From: Endozoicomonas sp.
GTDB lineage: Bacteria > Pseudomonadota > Gammaproteobacteria > Pseudomonadales > Endozoicomonadaceae
NCBI GenBank assembly: GCA_024509075.1
Contig: JAKROC010000005.1
Location: 1 to 45,360 of the forward strand
Direction: 5' to 3'
Length of the DNA: 45,360 nt
This document shows positions 25,501 to 31,598 of the stretch, piece by piece; positions within the stretch are counted from its first letter, which is position 1, and every line of letters begins with the position of its first letter. Below the pieces are notes generated by a model. That model ran no database searches and was not told where the DNA came from. It saw nothing but the letters and a program-made list of their open reading frames with translations. A program made the position numbers and the translations under genes.

Positions 25501-27384
25501 AGCCAGTTGCACTGGAGTGTGATCAATAAGGTTGGGGGCATCATCAAATATGGTGATAGAGACACCAGCAATTGACTCATGGGTTTTCTGGTAAGTCGCC
25601 GAATACAGGCTTTTCAGATAAGGAACGGTAAAACGGATACTCGTCTCATCACCCAGCGGGTGTAGTAACGGTTTGAATAATGTTACTTGTGCCGCATCAA
25701 CGGCATTGTCTGGAAGTATTAAAGAGAATGCCGTCTGACTCGTTGTCCCGTCATGATAAATAGCAGAGATAGTTTTGGAGTTGTCTATCTGCCAGGTTAA
25801 GGGGAATGTGATACCACCATCAATGGCAGATAGCGAACTTGGTAAACCTGACAAAAAATTACTGTCAAAAGATAAAACGGTTTCAGAGCTGCCTAACGGT
25901 TCAAATTGAATTGGGGTGCCAATGTCTGGTTTTTCGTTGATCGATAAATCGAGAGGGTTTCCCAGTGGCACCATTTCATCGGTAGCAACAGTGCAAGCCT
26001 GGTCTTCTACTGAGGCAGAAACTATCAGTTGCACGCCATTTTTGCATAAAAAAGGCTCCGAGGTTGACCAATTACCGTTGAAAACGAGAGCATTTTCATT
26101 GCCAATTGACTCAGGAGAGCTTGAACGGAAGTCAAGCCTGACCAATGTGGTGTTTTCAACCCCTGTCGTTTCACCGGTGAATGGATATTCAGCATTTTCA
26201 TAGGTGTTGTAATTATTGATCCAGACACCAGCGCTGGTATCAATGGTAATTGTTAGTTCCGCTGAAGACGTGTTGCCGGGTATATCGGTAATGTCGGCCT
26301 TTATGGTATGGCTGCCATCACTCAGCGGACTGTTGATCTGGGCTGACCAGTTACCGGCAGAATCTACTTTAATCCCGCCGATTGCCAAGGTTCCATCGAC
26401 CAGAACAGACAGTGTTGCTCCAGGCTCACCGGTTCCGGTTATCAACGGTGTATTGTCGTTTGTCGGGTTTTCGGAATGATAGCCTGGATGCCCGTAGCAT
26501 GAGTCGCTTTCCTGGGCCAGGGCAATGGTGACTTCGGTGATGGTGTCTAGCAGGAATGTCGTGGTATCCGTCGCCACATTTCCAGATAAATCACTGGTTT
26601 GGGCAAAAATCCGGATATCACCATCAACAAATCCTCTTTGTATTAAATTATCAAACGTTGTGGACCAGTGAATCCCATCCGCCTCTACAGCCGTTAGCTG
26701 TTCCAGCGTATGCCCTGCGCTATCAGTCAGTCTGACCAGAACCTGTTGATGCGCTTCCACGTCCATAACGGTGCCTGTAATCGTTACTGCCTGCGATTCT
26801 ACGTTGTTGACGATGTTATCCGATGTTATCGGTGTGTTGATGTGAATGAAGGCAATACCATCCACCGTCGAAATAGGTCTGATGAAATCCTCATAAGAGA
26901 AAGAGGTCGCAGCAATATCTGGCAGAGGGAAACCAGCAGCCGGTCTTACGCTGGGTAAATGCAGTGGAATGTATTCCGGAGGCACCAGGCTATCAGGTAA
27001 TGAAAAGTCTGAGCGTCCAGGCATGGCAGTAGTAGCCTGTTGATAGGAGGTCAAGCGGACTGCATCATAACCAGAAAAAGTGGTCTGTTCGGTAACATTG
27101 CGTTCAGCAAAGCCATGATCAGTATAGTGATGGGTTGAGGGTGGAAGAATATCTGAGGTATCAGCCAGATCAGGATCAGTAATCTTGTGCAGGTCAGGTG
27201 CTGGATTGTTGTCAAGAGTCTTAATAAATACATTTACACCGTCTTCCAGCTCAACAAGACTACCAGATTCCAGTAGTTCGCCCTCTATTAGCATTTGTCG
27301 TCTGTTATCTGGCGTTACTTTCCATGCTCTACCAGTGACAAGGGTAACAACACTCAGTTCGCCAATCAAAATGACTTTATCCAT
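16564..27384 (-). CDS. Giant RTX adhesin, type I secretion substrate (LapA/BapA-like)
   Basis: A 3606-residue surface adhesin. Residues 1-60 (MDKVILIGELSVVTLVTGRA...) match the N-terminal retention-type module of LapA-like proteins, followed by a linker with PAAG at 148-151, a possible LapG-type cleavage site. Two bacterial Ig-like domains lie at about 188-385 (TNDNTPLITGTGEPGATLSV). VCBS-type domains follow; the clearest, near 640-735, ends FTFTVTDNDGDSASATITF. The second half is a long series of roughly 100-residue cadherin-like repeats marked by calcium-type D-DGSE motifs (DTDGSEVLTY, DDDGSESLFL, DIDGSETLNT, DMDGSEAITD, DNDGSETMSV). Near the C-terminus are RTX nonapeptides GSSGNDLIAAGEG (about 3295) and GGGGNDKIFASSEG (about 3465), then an uncleaved type I secretion signal. 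GGGGTG lies 6 bases before the ATG. The gene is 12 bases after the OmpA-like gene and is the last of a three-gene operon. Likely function: calcium-stiffened adhesion in biofilm or host attachment; the ligand is unknown. Confidence 0.92.
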   Translation of the reverse strand: MDKVILIGELSVVTLVTGRAWKVTPDNRRQMLIEGELLESGSLVELEDGVNVFIKTLDNNPAPDLHKITDPDLADTSDILPPSTHHYTDHGFAERNVTEQTTFSGYDAVRLTSYQQATTAMPGRSDFSLPDSLVPPEYIPLHLPSVRPAAGFPLPDIAATSFSYEDFIRPISTVDGIAFIHINTPITSDNIVNNVESQAVTITGTVMDVEAHQQVLVRLTDSAGHTLEQLTAVEADGIHWSTTFDNLIQRGFVDGDIRIFAQTSDLSGNVATDTTTFLLDTITEVTIALAQESDSCYGHPGYHSENPTNDNTPLITGTGEPGATLSVLVDGTLAIGGIKVDSAGNWSAQINSPLSDGSHTIKADITDIPGNTSSAELTITIDTSAGVWINNYNTYENAEYPFTGETTGVENTTLVRLDFRSSSPESIGNENALVFNGNWSTSEPFLCKNGVQLIVSASVEDQACTVATDEMVPLGNPLDLSINEKPDIGTPIQFEPLGSSETVLSFDSNFLSGLPSSLSAIDGGITFPLTWQIDNSKTISAIYHDGTTSQTAFSLILPDNAVDAAQVTLFKPLLHPLGDETSIRFTVPYLKSLYSATYQKTHESIAGVSITIFDDAPNLIDHTPVQLAEGTTALWKNNNGKLFTPEQAGADGGLLTSVNGRSLDDSTKVTSGSYADYFQFTGNYGTLFVTSDGSWNYQAESDLVHTTNTPLSETFTFTVTDNDGDSASATITFNVVDGTPLSFSSATADSMTIDQECDPQPPGPIPDNGFIEVVKGSDPIIPEKLQIDLDATTTAINKAMSGLSLTSLGVDLDLSNLYPDTNLQSITLKTVDGASVIAISLQNIAIDSNGNLTANLNVLQKASLDISSTEPAIIPVIINASDQDINTTSHTVTLAMIDGGITLADDYIKVTEGDSVTGNLLANDQHCLDPMCVTGVQMNTSILLPVSNLANRDFKFSAGTRIPTPYGTFVVEPNGDYQFSANKGLINSDPVNLQFYYTVADSGQDTASASVFVTIEDGEAPSGGQVVSLSFTEANLETSPGYPVFKAGSAISLYADGTDPLDPKTLTFTVTPADLNGVVTSLGSPVNFTVNGNSVRGNVTENDITTEILNLTLRFVDTGSSNLAVRLVGELARPLDHTAGTTGNSHVSVDDECIVLKLPFTYQDIDGSQAKSDSLALTEIFDGVLPALINPTKLNMVEKNLPVSDSGTITAVPNSDQIVPESWAFTDDQLGLTGLFANDIPLEVGINGRALSLYTAGNEISPILTMELNNLPHQSTKTSLSYTATLYQAMNQNKGTWPLSMQVLVTDSDGDITEDQILVSITDKNTLSLSLDVDELSLTEPLFQGSEVSEQVGMLINADTDAVTHVYFIKPNANSDGYAIDDDDNVLTADGLPIQFFPTGPYGNPNATWEAWSMDNDTKSTHIFTISTLQPDGSTITVDSGESVHACLTVDWNAFIDHINTTNDHVPTKTVSYIVQALDADGSTVNAVLTLSLDDGAVPNPGNVDQPTATTDINTGTATTVEGTIHFAPGSDRPIPVFDLQAIEEEFSEFSSDGNELTGYTLSGADQSVLTISRANDNLPVLRFSINDVQPSQATVRLQQLDNLDHPPNYFSASQGSVTFKVPVLLSDSDKSMNGNPMSLGYTVIDTVPKANGDYFNPNGKPIVTEGKNIKFSENRSLLANDTLGADADNAFLSAIIYDDTVYPTTTTGNTVCNKVNDKAGYLPTQTTENAKINTEAGKLTVKSNGEWQLQTAPHINHSGGQNFTVKMSATITDGDCDISTAPFEITIKDQPAIFQNIKKAEGLEDTLTPIPVQFALNLGDDDRHETISSLFINSSDLQNGQLTYNRQPLPVANGGQVSIPMEAMSHSEDEGNTIFTANNLGYLPAADSSNFTYDGHQITLNLTATISKDPGPNQTVKKPLVIDILGVADSPVWPEEIQPVTSSEDQVIDGIPIQASLKDTDGSEVLTYQITSFSPEITLTSAGTVITANTILTPQEFASLSVIPEKNWAGQAKIEVKAIATEQDYYSTESADTAATIYVNVFPIADQPTLSVYPTGAQSNLVLLNDLEDQKLPVGDHIKAALTDDDGSESLFLRVTTLLSDPGESPGSLWIKNSDNYTEVSLSDGYFEVAGDSISNLYYQPSEDRSSANFPTLKLQINAISRESSQDGIDPPANMAEAISDACFIQINLTGVPDEPVITGSNDWVVDDSALHTLIGHGYEDAPLPLKFTIASGDIDGSETLNTVISLDDSAFKLQDSKGKSPPIANVVNGKPVYQVTPQAIADGTYSLTAPKDFAGQTTLTLNILVTEADGASQTFTYHLNAVFQPVVDTANQASDDISGKEVTINSAGQFESGGAPLSFKGIRLKDMDGSEAITDITAIQLPKDFAVLVNGKLMDSVSGSLATLLGGSEAMKTALANKTIIIVPVNDDGTINNNYPTPDSHTTDFTFNINIQDTQNGLTTDSIITINSTINWSGEVDGGQSGTNPNENTQVTIGNPEPLTGNDFPLADLQLESTDDDGSESLMDNKVPQYEVNVFDQATDEMVTSGWNLKTSGNQQLFFDDKSWLVQSGGLSGVSVHFTRSGSYFIQIKGIVEDIGDQEARFARMSVTVEDDNGITTDPESPQNVVCCPDPVSGLEDDTITIPPDCIDLSLAKTAADEQTMFQFLVSDMNGWKMSGYTSSYWGDDGDIISYLVSPEDLASVSFTPPRDFSGSVQIPYQILKLNNQSDINSSTTFTIAFDVAPVVENSPGESPQDSQHDLKVWTNPPASAPEWKVSNQSSLMNLHIEPTDINGSETLQKIVFTPPDNILLKGNGLTDSTATVAPGETEQEFEQRIASFSFIPEQGLDEGTYPMSFDVTVVDTAPGTGKTATKTFTKSINLIVTPINNCATVVAPDQAGLEDNIIPLTGLSALLNDNDGSETMSVTLSQVPDGAVITDAAGQPLPHNGNEQWQIPASLISDTGAIQTLNFQPPKDFSGTINLKLNAFSHEISLTEVCTDSVPFSISIQPVGDAITVDQLSDSYSGNENSVIPLLLNARSTDTSSDKVDLPEGIKVTMTISDSSGTLFPPDAGSVQPTLQIPDSNAVSFAQSGTSYTASVTTDNTQLQQIDFNTGDGYGTVAVTVTIQSVDSAAGMTTSYGPDVTLNSNFTIVPKSDPPTLEVTGDHLFSNINTAIPLFIKASVINPAATVETPVGTELFVEVSGLPTHARLVDGQLNPVGQKLASGSWALTSDQLADLYLLDSQVANYNLTIQAVSDVGGGDRQTSSAVPVSVVILADNQPIIGAADDNIIIANGSAQIITGSSGNDLIAAGEGHTTIYPGSGNDQVWGGAYLSTEQNHQNTYAFNSNDHGSAIINDYEPGVDHIDLSNLLALTSIWNSSALAEQLLISEVNGNTQIVAGSQTISLDAVPMGVLLPESSAMTAAEYLSELVGSGNLVVSNQYGHEGADILHAPPKSELTGRGIVYGGGGNDKIFASSEGSEIQGGPGNNQLILDSNSHAKDTLYWLSDDAGTPDNPYLDQVTGFGLNEDVIDISGYLPKEAETEPYSYMQLTNSNNDTCLNMASARAGEWTNTIELTGVDWLQGNTSEEALKQQIEQNYLVTGFTP

Positions 27385-27396
27385 AACACCCCATGC

Positions 27397-28020
27397 CTAT
27401 TGAAAAGCCGGGCTCGAAAAGATTCTGGCAGACCATTTCCGGGTCGGCAATCGGACGGTTGCAACCATCAACAGCACAACCCTCCGATTCAGCTTGTTGG
27501 CTTCAGGCGATATCTGCCTGATTACTGGCTTGCTCTCACCAAACCACTGCGTGCGCAGCTGATCAGGATTCACTGAAAAGTTATTAATCAATGTCGATCG
27601 AACATTTTCCGCGCGATCTTTTGACAGCACCTGGTTGTATTGCCTGCCTCCCGGCAGACTGGTGTAGCCACTAATCTCAAGAACGCTGTCCGGATATTGC
27701 TTAAGCCGGTGAGCAAAGTCCTGCAGAACAGGGAGCTGTTTGGTGCTGATATCAGCAGATGCATTGGCAAAGTAGATACTGGCTTCGTCGTACTCTTTTA
27801 TTTCCCGCCAGGTTGGGCAGCCCACATTATCAACCACAGAACCCTTTGGGGTTATAGCGCACTGTTCCCTGGTATTCACAACACCATCGGCATCGAAATC
27901 GCGCAGATCAAACAGCTGTTTGTGGTAGAAAGTAATCCGCTGACTGGATATGCACCCACAAAGAAACAAGAGCAGACTTACTACCAGAAACCAGCAGGAT
28001 AAGTTGGATACCTTTTTCAT
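27397..28020 (-). CDS. OmpA-family outer-membrane lipoprotein of the T1SS locus
   Basis: A 207-residue protein with a lipoprotein signal: hydrophobic stretch then lipobox LCGC, with the lipidated Cys at residue 23. A short calcium-binding-like segment DFDADGVVNTREQC resembles thrombospondin type 3 repeats. The C-terminal half (SIYFANASADISTKQLPVLQ, EISGYTSLPGG, NQVLSKDRAENVRSTLI, NRRVVL) is an OmpA peptidoglycan-binding domain. It overlaps the TolC-like gene by ATGA and precedes the adhesin by 12 bases. OmpA-type lipoproteins are regular members of LapA/BpfA-type adhesin loci and probably anchor the export channel to the cell wall. Confidence 0.88.
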   Translation of the reverse strand: MKKVSNLSCWFLVVSLLLFLCGCISSQRITFYHKQLFDLRDFDADGVVNTREQCAITPKGSVVDNVGCPTWREIKEYDEASIYFANASADISTKQLPVLQDFAHRLKQYPDSVLEISGYTSLPGGRQYNQVLSKDRAENVRSTLINNFSVNPDQLRTQWFGESKPVIRQISPEANKLNRRVVLLMVATVRLPTRKWSARIFSSPAFQ

Positions 28021-29345
28021 CTTAGATGCTCAGGTGTCCAGTCAGGAGGGAGTGTAATTCGCAGGGCATCAAGTAATTGCCCACAGATATGCAGTAGACG
28101 GTAATCGGAATCCAGACTGGCTATATGGGCAGAATTCCAGTTAAGTGCGGCACTGAGGCTTTCATTTTCCGCATTAAGTACATCAAGCAGAGATCGTTCA
28201 CCGAGGGCATACTGACGACGATAGGCATTTACCGTTTCAATACTATATGTCACATGTCGTTCAAGCTGTGGAAGCTGGTGATGGAGTTCGATATGAGCCT
28301 CCCAAGCCAGACCGGCTTCTTCCTGCACTTCCCGTAACGCTTGTTGAAATACATCCAGAGATTCATGCCAGCGACTGAGAGATGCCTGCACACGGGCCTT
28401 GTCACCACCACCATTAAACAGGTTATACCGAACATGAAACATCAGCGTGTAATCATCATTCCGGCCAACAATACCATTGATATTTTTGTTCCAGGATCGC
28501 TCTGCCGAGAAATAGACCTCTGGCAGGAACCGACTTTTACTGGCCTTGTAGTCGCTGTGTGCCGCTACACTGTCTTCGCAAGCTGACTTGAGCAGAGGGT
28601 ACTGGTTTTCAGCTAACTTCAGTACCTGTTGCAGGGTATCTGGAATAAGACTTCTGTCAGGTACCGGCTCGGTGAGCTCTTCCGGCCTGACCCCGGTAAG
28701 GCGTTGAAAGCGCAACCCGGCATCCGTCAGGTTGTTTTTGCAAGCGATCGTACTGGCTTCTGCGCTGGCCAGACGACCGGATACCAGACTAAGGTCTGAT
28801 GTAGATTGAATACCCGATTCTGCACGTTTTAACACACGTTGAAAAATATCTTTATGAACCTGTAGGTTTTTTTCCGCCAGTTCAAAAGCTCGTCGGGTCA
28901 TAATGATGGATATGTAGGAGCGGGCAACACCAAGAGCCATTTCCGAGGCAACATTGATCAGGCGAAACTGTTCTGAGCGAGTGGCTGACCGGGCTTTTTG
29001 CGCCTCATTCCTGGTCGAGAAACCAGAGAACAGCTCCTGGCGCAATGCAACAGACGATTCGTATCGGTGCAGGCGGTCGCTACTGGTCGGACTACCAGTC
29101 CAGATTGTGGGGTTGGATGTCCATTCAAAGCCACTTCCCCCATGCAGCTGGACAGTTGGCAGGTAGCCGGCCTTTGCGATGGTCTCTTCATACATTCTGG
29201 TCTGTACATGCTGGGTTTGTTGATGGATCCGGGGGTTGGTCATCAGGGCGAGAGACACGGCTTGCTCGAGGCTCTGGGCAGTTACCCTATCGGCAAAAAC
29301 CGTGCAAAACATCAAAATAGACAGGCAAGTGATGGCTGGATGCAT
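28017..29345 (-). CDS. TolC-family outer-membrane channel of the T1SS
   Basis: An outer-membrane efflux protein of the TolC/AggA/LapE type: a trimeric beta-barrel plus alpha-helical tunnel that carries the adhesin through the outer membrane. The frame is open to 29393, but the ATG at 29345 has AAGG 6 bases upstream and exposes a proper signal peptide (MHPAITCLSILMFCTVFA...VTA-QS). That gives 442 residues, a normal length. Family features: SLEQAVSLALMTNPRIHQQ at the mature N-terminus, VALRQELFSGFSTRNE, a second repeat with VRYNLFNGGGDKARV, and YRRQYALGERSLLDVLNAENE near the end. It is the first gene of the minus-strand operon and overlaps the OmpA-like gene by 4 bases. Confidence 0.92.
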   Translation of the reverse strand: MHPAITCLSILMFCTVFADRVTAQSLEQAVSLALMTNPRIHQQTQHVQTRMYEETIAKAGYLPTVQLHGGSGFEWTSNPTIWTGSPTSSDRLHRYESSVALRQELFSGFSTRNEAQKARSATRSEQFRLINVASEMALGVARSYISIIMTRRAFELAEKNLQVHKDIFQRVLKRAESGIQSTSDLSLVSGRLASAEASTIACKNNLTDAGLRFQRLTGVRPEELTEPVPDRSLIPDTLQQVLKLAENQYPLLKSACEDSVAAHSDYKASKSRFLPEVYFSAERSWNKNINGIVGRNDDYTLMFHVRYNLFNGGGDKARVQASLSRWHESLDVFQQALREVQEEAGLAWEAHIELHHQLPQLERHVTYSIETVNAYRRQYALGERSLLDVLNAENESLSAALNWNSAHIASLDSDYRLLHICGQLLDALRITLPPDWTPEHLR

Positions 29346-29411
29346 AAACAGCCTTATATGAACGATAAAGACTAACAGTGAGAACAGACTCATCCAACAG
29401 AGTTTTTCTTT

Positions 29412-29440
29412 CTGACAGTCGCATCAAAAGACCATTTAAA
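29412..29440 (+). promoter_or_regulatory. Predicted sigma70 promoter of the ABC-HlyD operon
   Basis: CTGACA (29412-29417) and TTTAAA (29435-29440) are separated by 17 bases, matching the consensus at 5 of 6 and 4 of 6 positions. Transcription would start near 29447. That is only about 10 bases before the upstream GTG at 29457, which favours translation from the ATG at 29523. Confidence 0.45.
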
Positions 29441-29522
29441 AGTAGTTGTCCACCCGGTGAGGCGCAAACGTCAGAGAAAGTCTATTCTTTCAGGGCAATT
29501 TCTGAATCAGCGTAGGGCCATT

Positions 29523-31598
29523 ATGACTGTAAGCCCGATCTTATCCTGCCTGATATGGCTGACGGAATTTTATGGTGCAAAAGTCAGCGTTGACAAGATA
29601 CTGTATGGATTACCATCAAATGCTGCGGAACTGGGGCTGGATTTACTGGAACGTGCAGCAGAGAATGCCAACCTTGACCACTATAAAAAAACATTAAGCA
29701 CTAACCCGGCGCCAGATCAGGCGTCATTTCCATTTCTGGTCGTTAGCAACGGTAACCCTTTATTAATTACTGGTGTGCAGGGTTCTCTGGCTGCTGTTAT
29801 CAGGCCTTACGAGAGCAGAGGTTCAGAAACCCTGGAGTGGCGCGAGTTATTCAGTAACTCTAATAATGTCATTTACTTTTTTGCCTTGAAGTCTCCTTTG
29901 GATCATTGCCATCACGACGGGCTGGAGCATCACTGGTTTTGGGGCGCGTTGCTGTCAGGCTGGAAAATCTACCGGGAGGTACTGTTGGCGTCTTTGCTGG
30001 TGAACCTCTTTGCCCTGGCTGTCCCCCTGTTTGTGCGCCTGATTTATGACCGGGTAATTCCAGGCATGGCCATAACCACATTAAACACACTAGCGGTTGG
30101 TGTTTTGCTAGTGGTGACGTTTGAATTATTTTGCCGCCAGCTACGAACACGGTTTATCGATGTTGCTGCCAAGAAAACAGATTTGCTCATGTCAAGCCAG
30201 CTGTTTGCCAAAGTGATGAACGTTGACTTCTCTTCAGTGCCACCGGTAGCCGGTGCTTTTGCCCGACAGGTGCAAAACTTTGAATCCATACGAGAGTTTT
30301 TGACCTCCACAACACTGACAGTGATGGTAGAAATTCCATTTGCCATCCTGTTTCTAGCCGTCATTGGTGTGATTGGCAGCACCATTCTATGGATACCCAT
30401 CGTCGTAATACTACTGATGATTACCTTGAGTATTGCCATTCAGCCGGCGTTACGCCGAAGTATTCAGCAGGGTGAAAAACTGGCCATTCAGAAACAGGGT
30501 GACCTGGTTGAATGTATATCCGGTCTGGAGAGCCTTCGCCTTGCCGGTGGACAGAGTTATTTTCAAAAGCGGTGGGAACAGGCAACAGGCATGATGGCAA
30601 CCTGTGGTTTGAAAACCCGGGGCATAACCGGAAACATAAGTGGGTTGTCTGTATGGTTGCAACAATTGACCACTATTGGCATTTTGTATTTTGGGGTTCG
30701 CTCGATTCAGAGTTCATCGATAAACATGGGAGCACTGATTGCCATCATGATGCTTTCGGGCAGGGCTGTCGCGCCTTTTATGCAGCTTTCACTCCTTGGG
30801 GCTCGCTATTGGCAGGCGAAAAGTGCTTACACAAATATCAATGGATTGATGCTGGCGCCGGAGGAAACAAGGAGACGTCAAACTGAGCATCCACAAGCCG
30901 AATTACGGGGAGGTATTGTTTTTAACAAAGTGTCGTTTACTTACCCGTGCGGTTTTTCTGCGGTCATCAAAGAAGTCTCCTTTGCCATAAATCCGGGTGA
31001 AAAAGTGGCTATTGTAGGTCGCTCCGGTTCGGGAAAATCAACCCTTGCTCGTTTACTGGCAGCTCTCTATCTACCTGACAGCGGTCAGATCCTTGTCGAT
31101 GGTATTAACCTGTACGATATCCACCCGGCCGCATTGAGGAGACGAATCGGATTTCTCGCCCAGGAGCCCTGGTTATTTAATGGCGCAGTGATGAGCAATA
31201 TTGCCATGGGGATAACGGACAGGACAGAGGAACACATATTGGAGGTGGCAAAAAAATCGGGCGTCACCATGTTTACCGGGGATGCCGTTGCCGGGCTTGA
31301 ATACCAGGTTGGTGAAGGAGGGCAGCGACTGTCTGGTGGTCAGCGTCGTTCAGTGGCATTGGCCCGGGCACTGGTCAACTCTCCGGATATTCTCGTTCTG
31401 GATGAACCCTCTGCACATATGGACAGCATGATGGATAACAGGGTTCAGCAAACGCTGAGGGAGCTTCCGGGTCACGTAGCCTTGCTGGTGATTACGCATC
31501 GCAGCTCGCTGTTGTCCATAGTGGACAGAGTCTTGATGCTGGAGGATGGGCAGTTAGTTTCTGACCAGACAGTAACAAATCGTAAAGCCTGTGGATAA
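29523..31598 (+). CDS. Type I secretion ABC transporter (LapB-like permease/ATPase)
   Basis: This inner-membrane exporter energises secretion of the adhesin. From the ATG at 29523 (AGGG 5 bases upstream) it has 691 residues; the frame is open from a GTG at 29457. Residues of about 1-125 form a C39 peptidase-like domain. The position of the catalytic Cys is Pro (SPILSCLIWLTEFYG), so it is a non-cleaving docking domain as in HlyB and LapB; the nearby Cys is offset by four residues. The membrane domain spans about 145-430. The nucleotide-binding domain has Walker A GRSGSGKST (about 499), signature LSGGQRRSVALARAL, Walker B ILVLDEPSAHMD and the H-loop ITHRSS. It overlaps the HlyD-like gene by 8 bases. 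Confidence 0.93.
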   Translation: MTVSPILSCLIWLTEFYGAKVSVDKILYGLPSNAAELGLDLLERAAENANLDHYKKTLSTNPAPDQASFPFLVVSNGNPLLITGVQGSLAAVIRPYESRGSETLEWRELFSNSNNVIYFFALKSPLDHCHHDGLEHHWFWGALLSGWKIYREVLLASLLVNLFALAVPLFVRLIYDRVIPGMAITTLNTLAVGVLLVVTFELFCRQLRTRFIDVAAKKTDLLMSSQLFAKVMNVDFSSVPPVAGAFARQVQNFESIREFLTSTTLTVMVEIPFAILFLAVIGVIGSTILWIPIVVILLMITLSIAIQPALRRSIQQGEKLAIQKQGDLVECISGLESLRLAGGQSYFQKRWEQATGMMATCGLKTRGITGNISGLSVWLQQLTTIGILYFGVRSIQSSSINMGALIAIMMLSGRAVAPFMQLSLLGARYWQAKSAYTNINGLMLAPEETRRRQTEHPQAELRGGIVFNKVSFTYPCGFSAVIKEVSFAINPGEKVAIVGRSGSGKSTLARLLAALYLPDSGQILVDGINLYDIHPAALRRRIGFLAQEPWLFNGAVMSNIAMGITDRTEEHILEVAKKSGVTMFTGDAVAGLEYQVGEGGQRLSGGQRRSVALARALVNSPDILVLDEPSAHMDSMMDNRVQQTLRELPGHVALLVITHRSSLLSIVDRVLMLEDGQLVSDQTVTNRKACG

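Noticed and set aside
16564..27384. Possible CRISPR or satellite-like periodicity
   Set aside because: The periodic pattern follows roughly 100-residue protein repeats, varies at the DNA level and stays in frame throughout, so it is adhesin domain structure.
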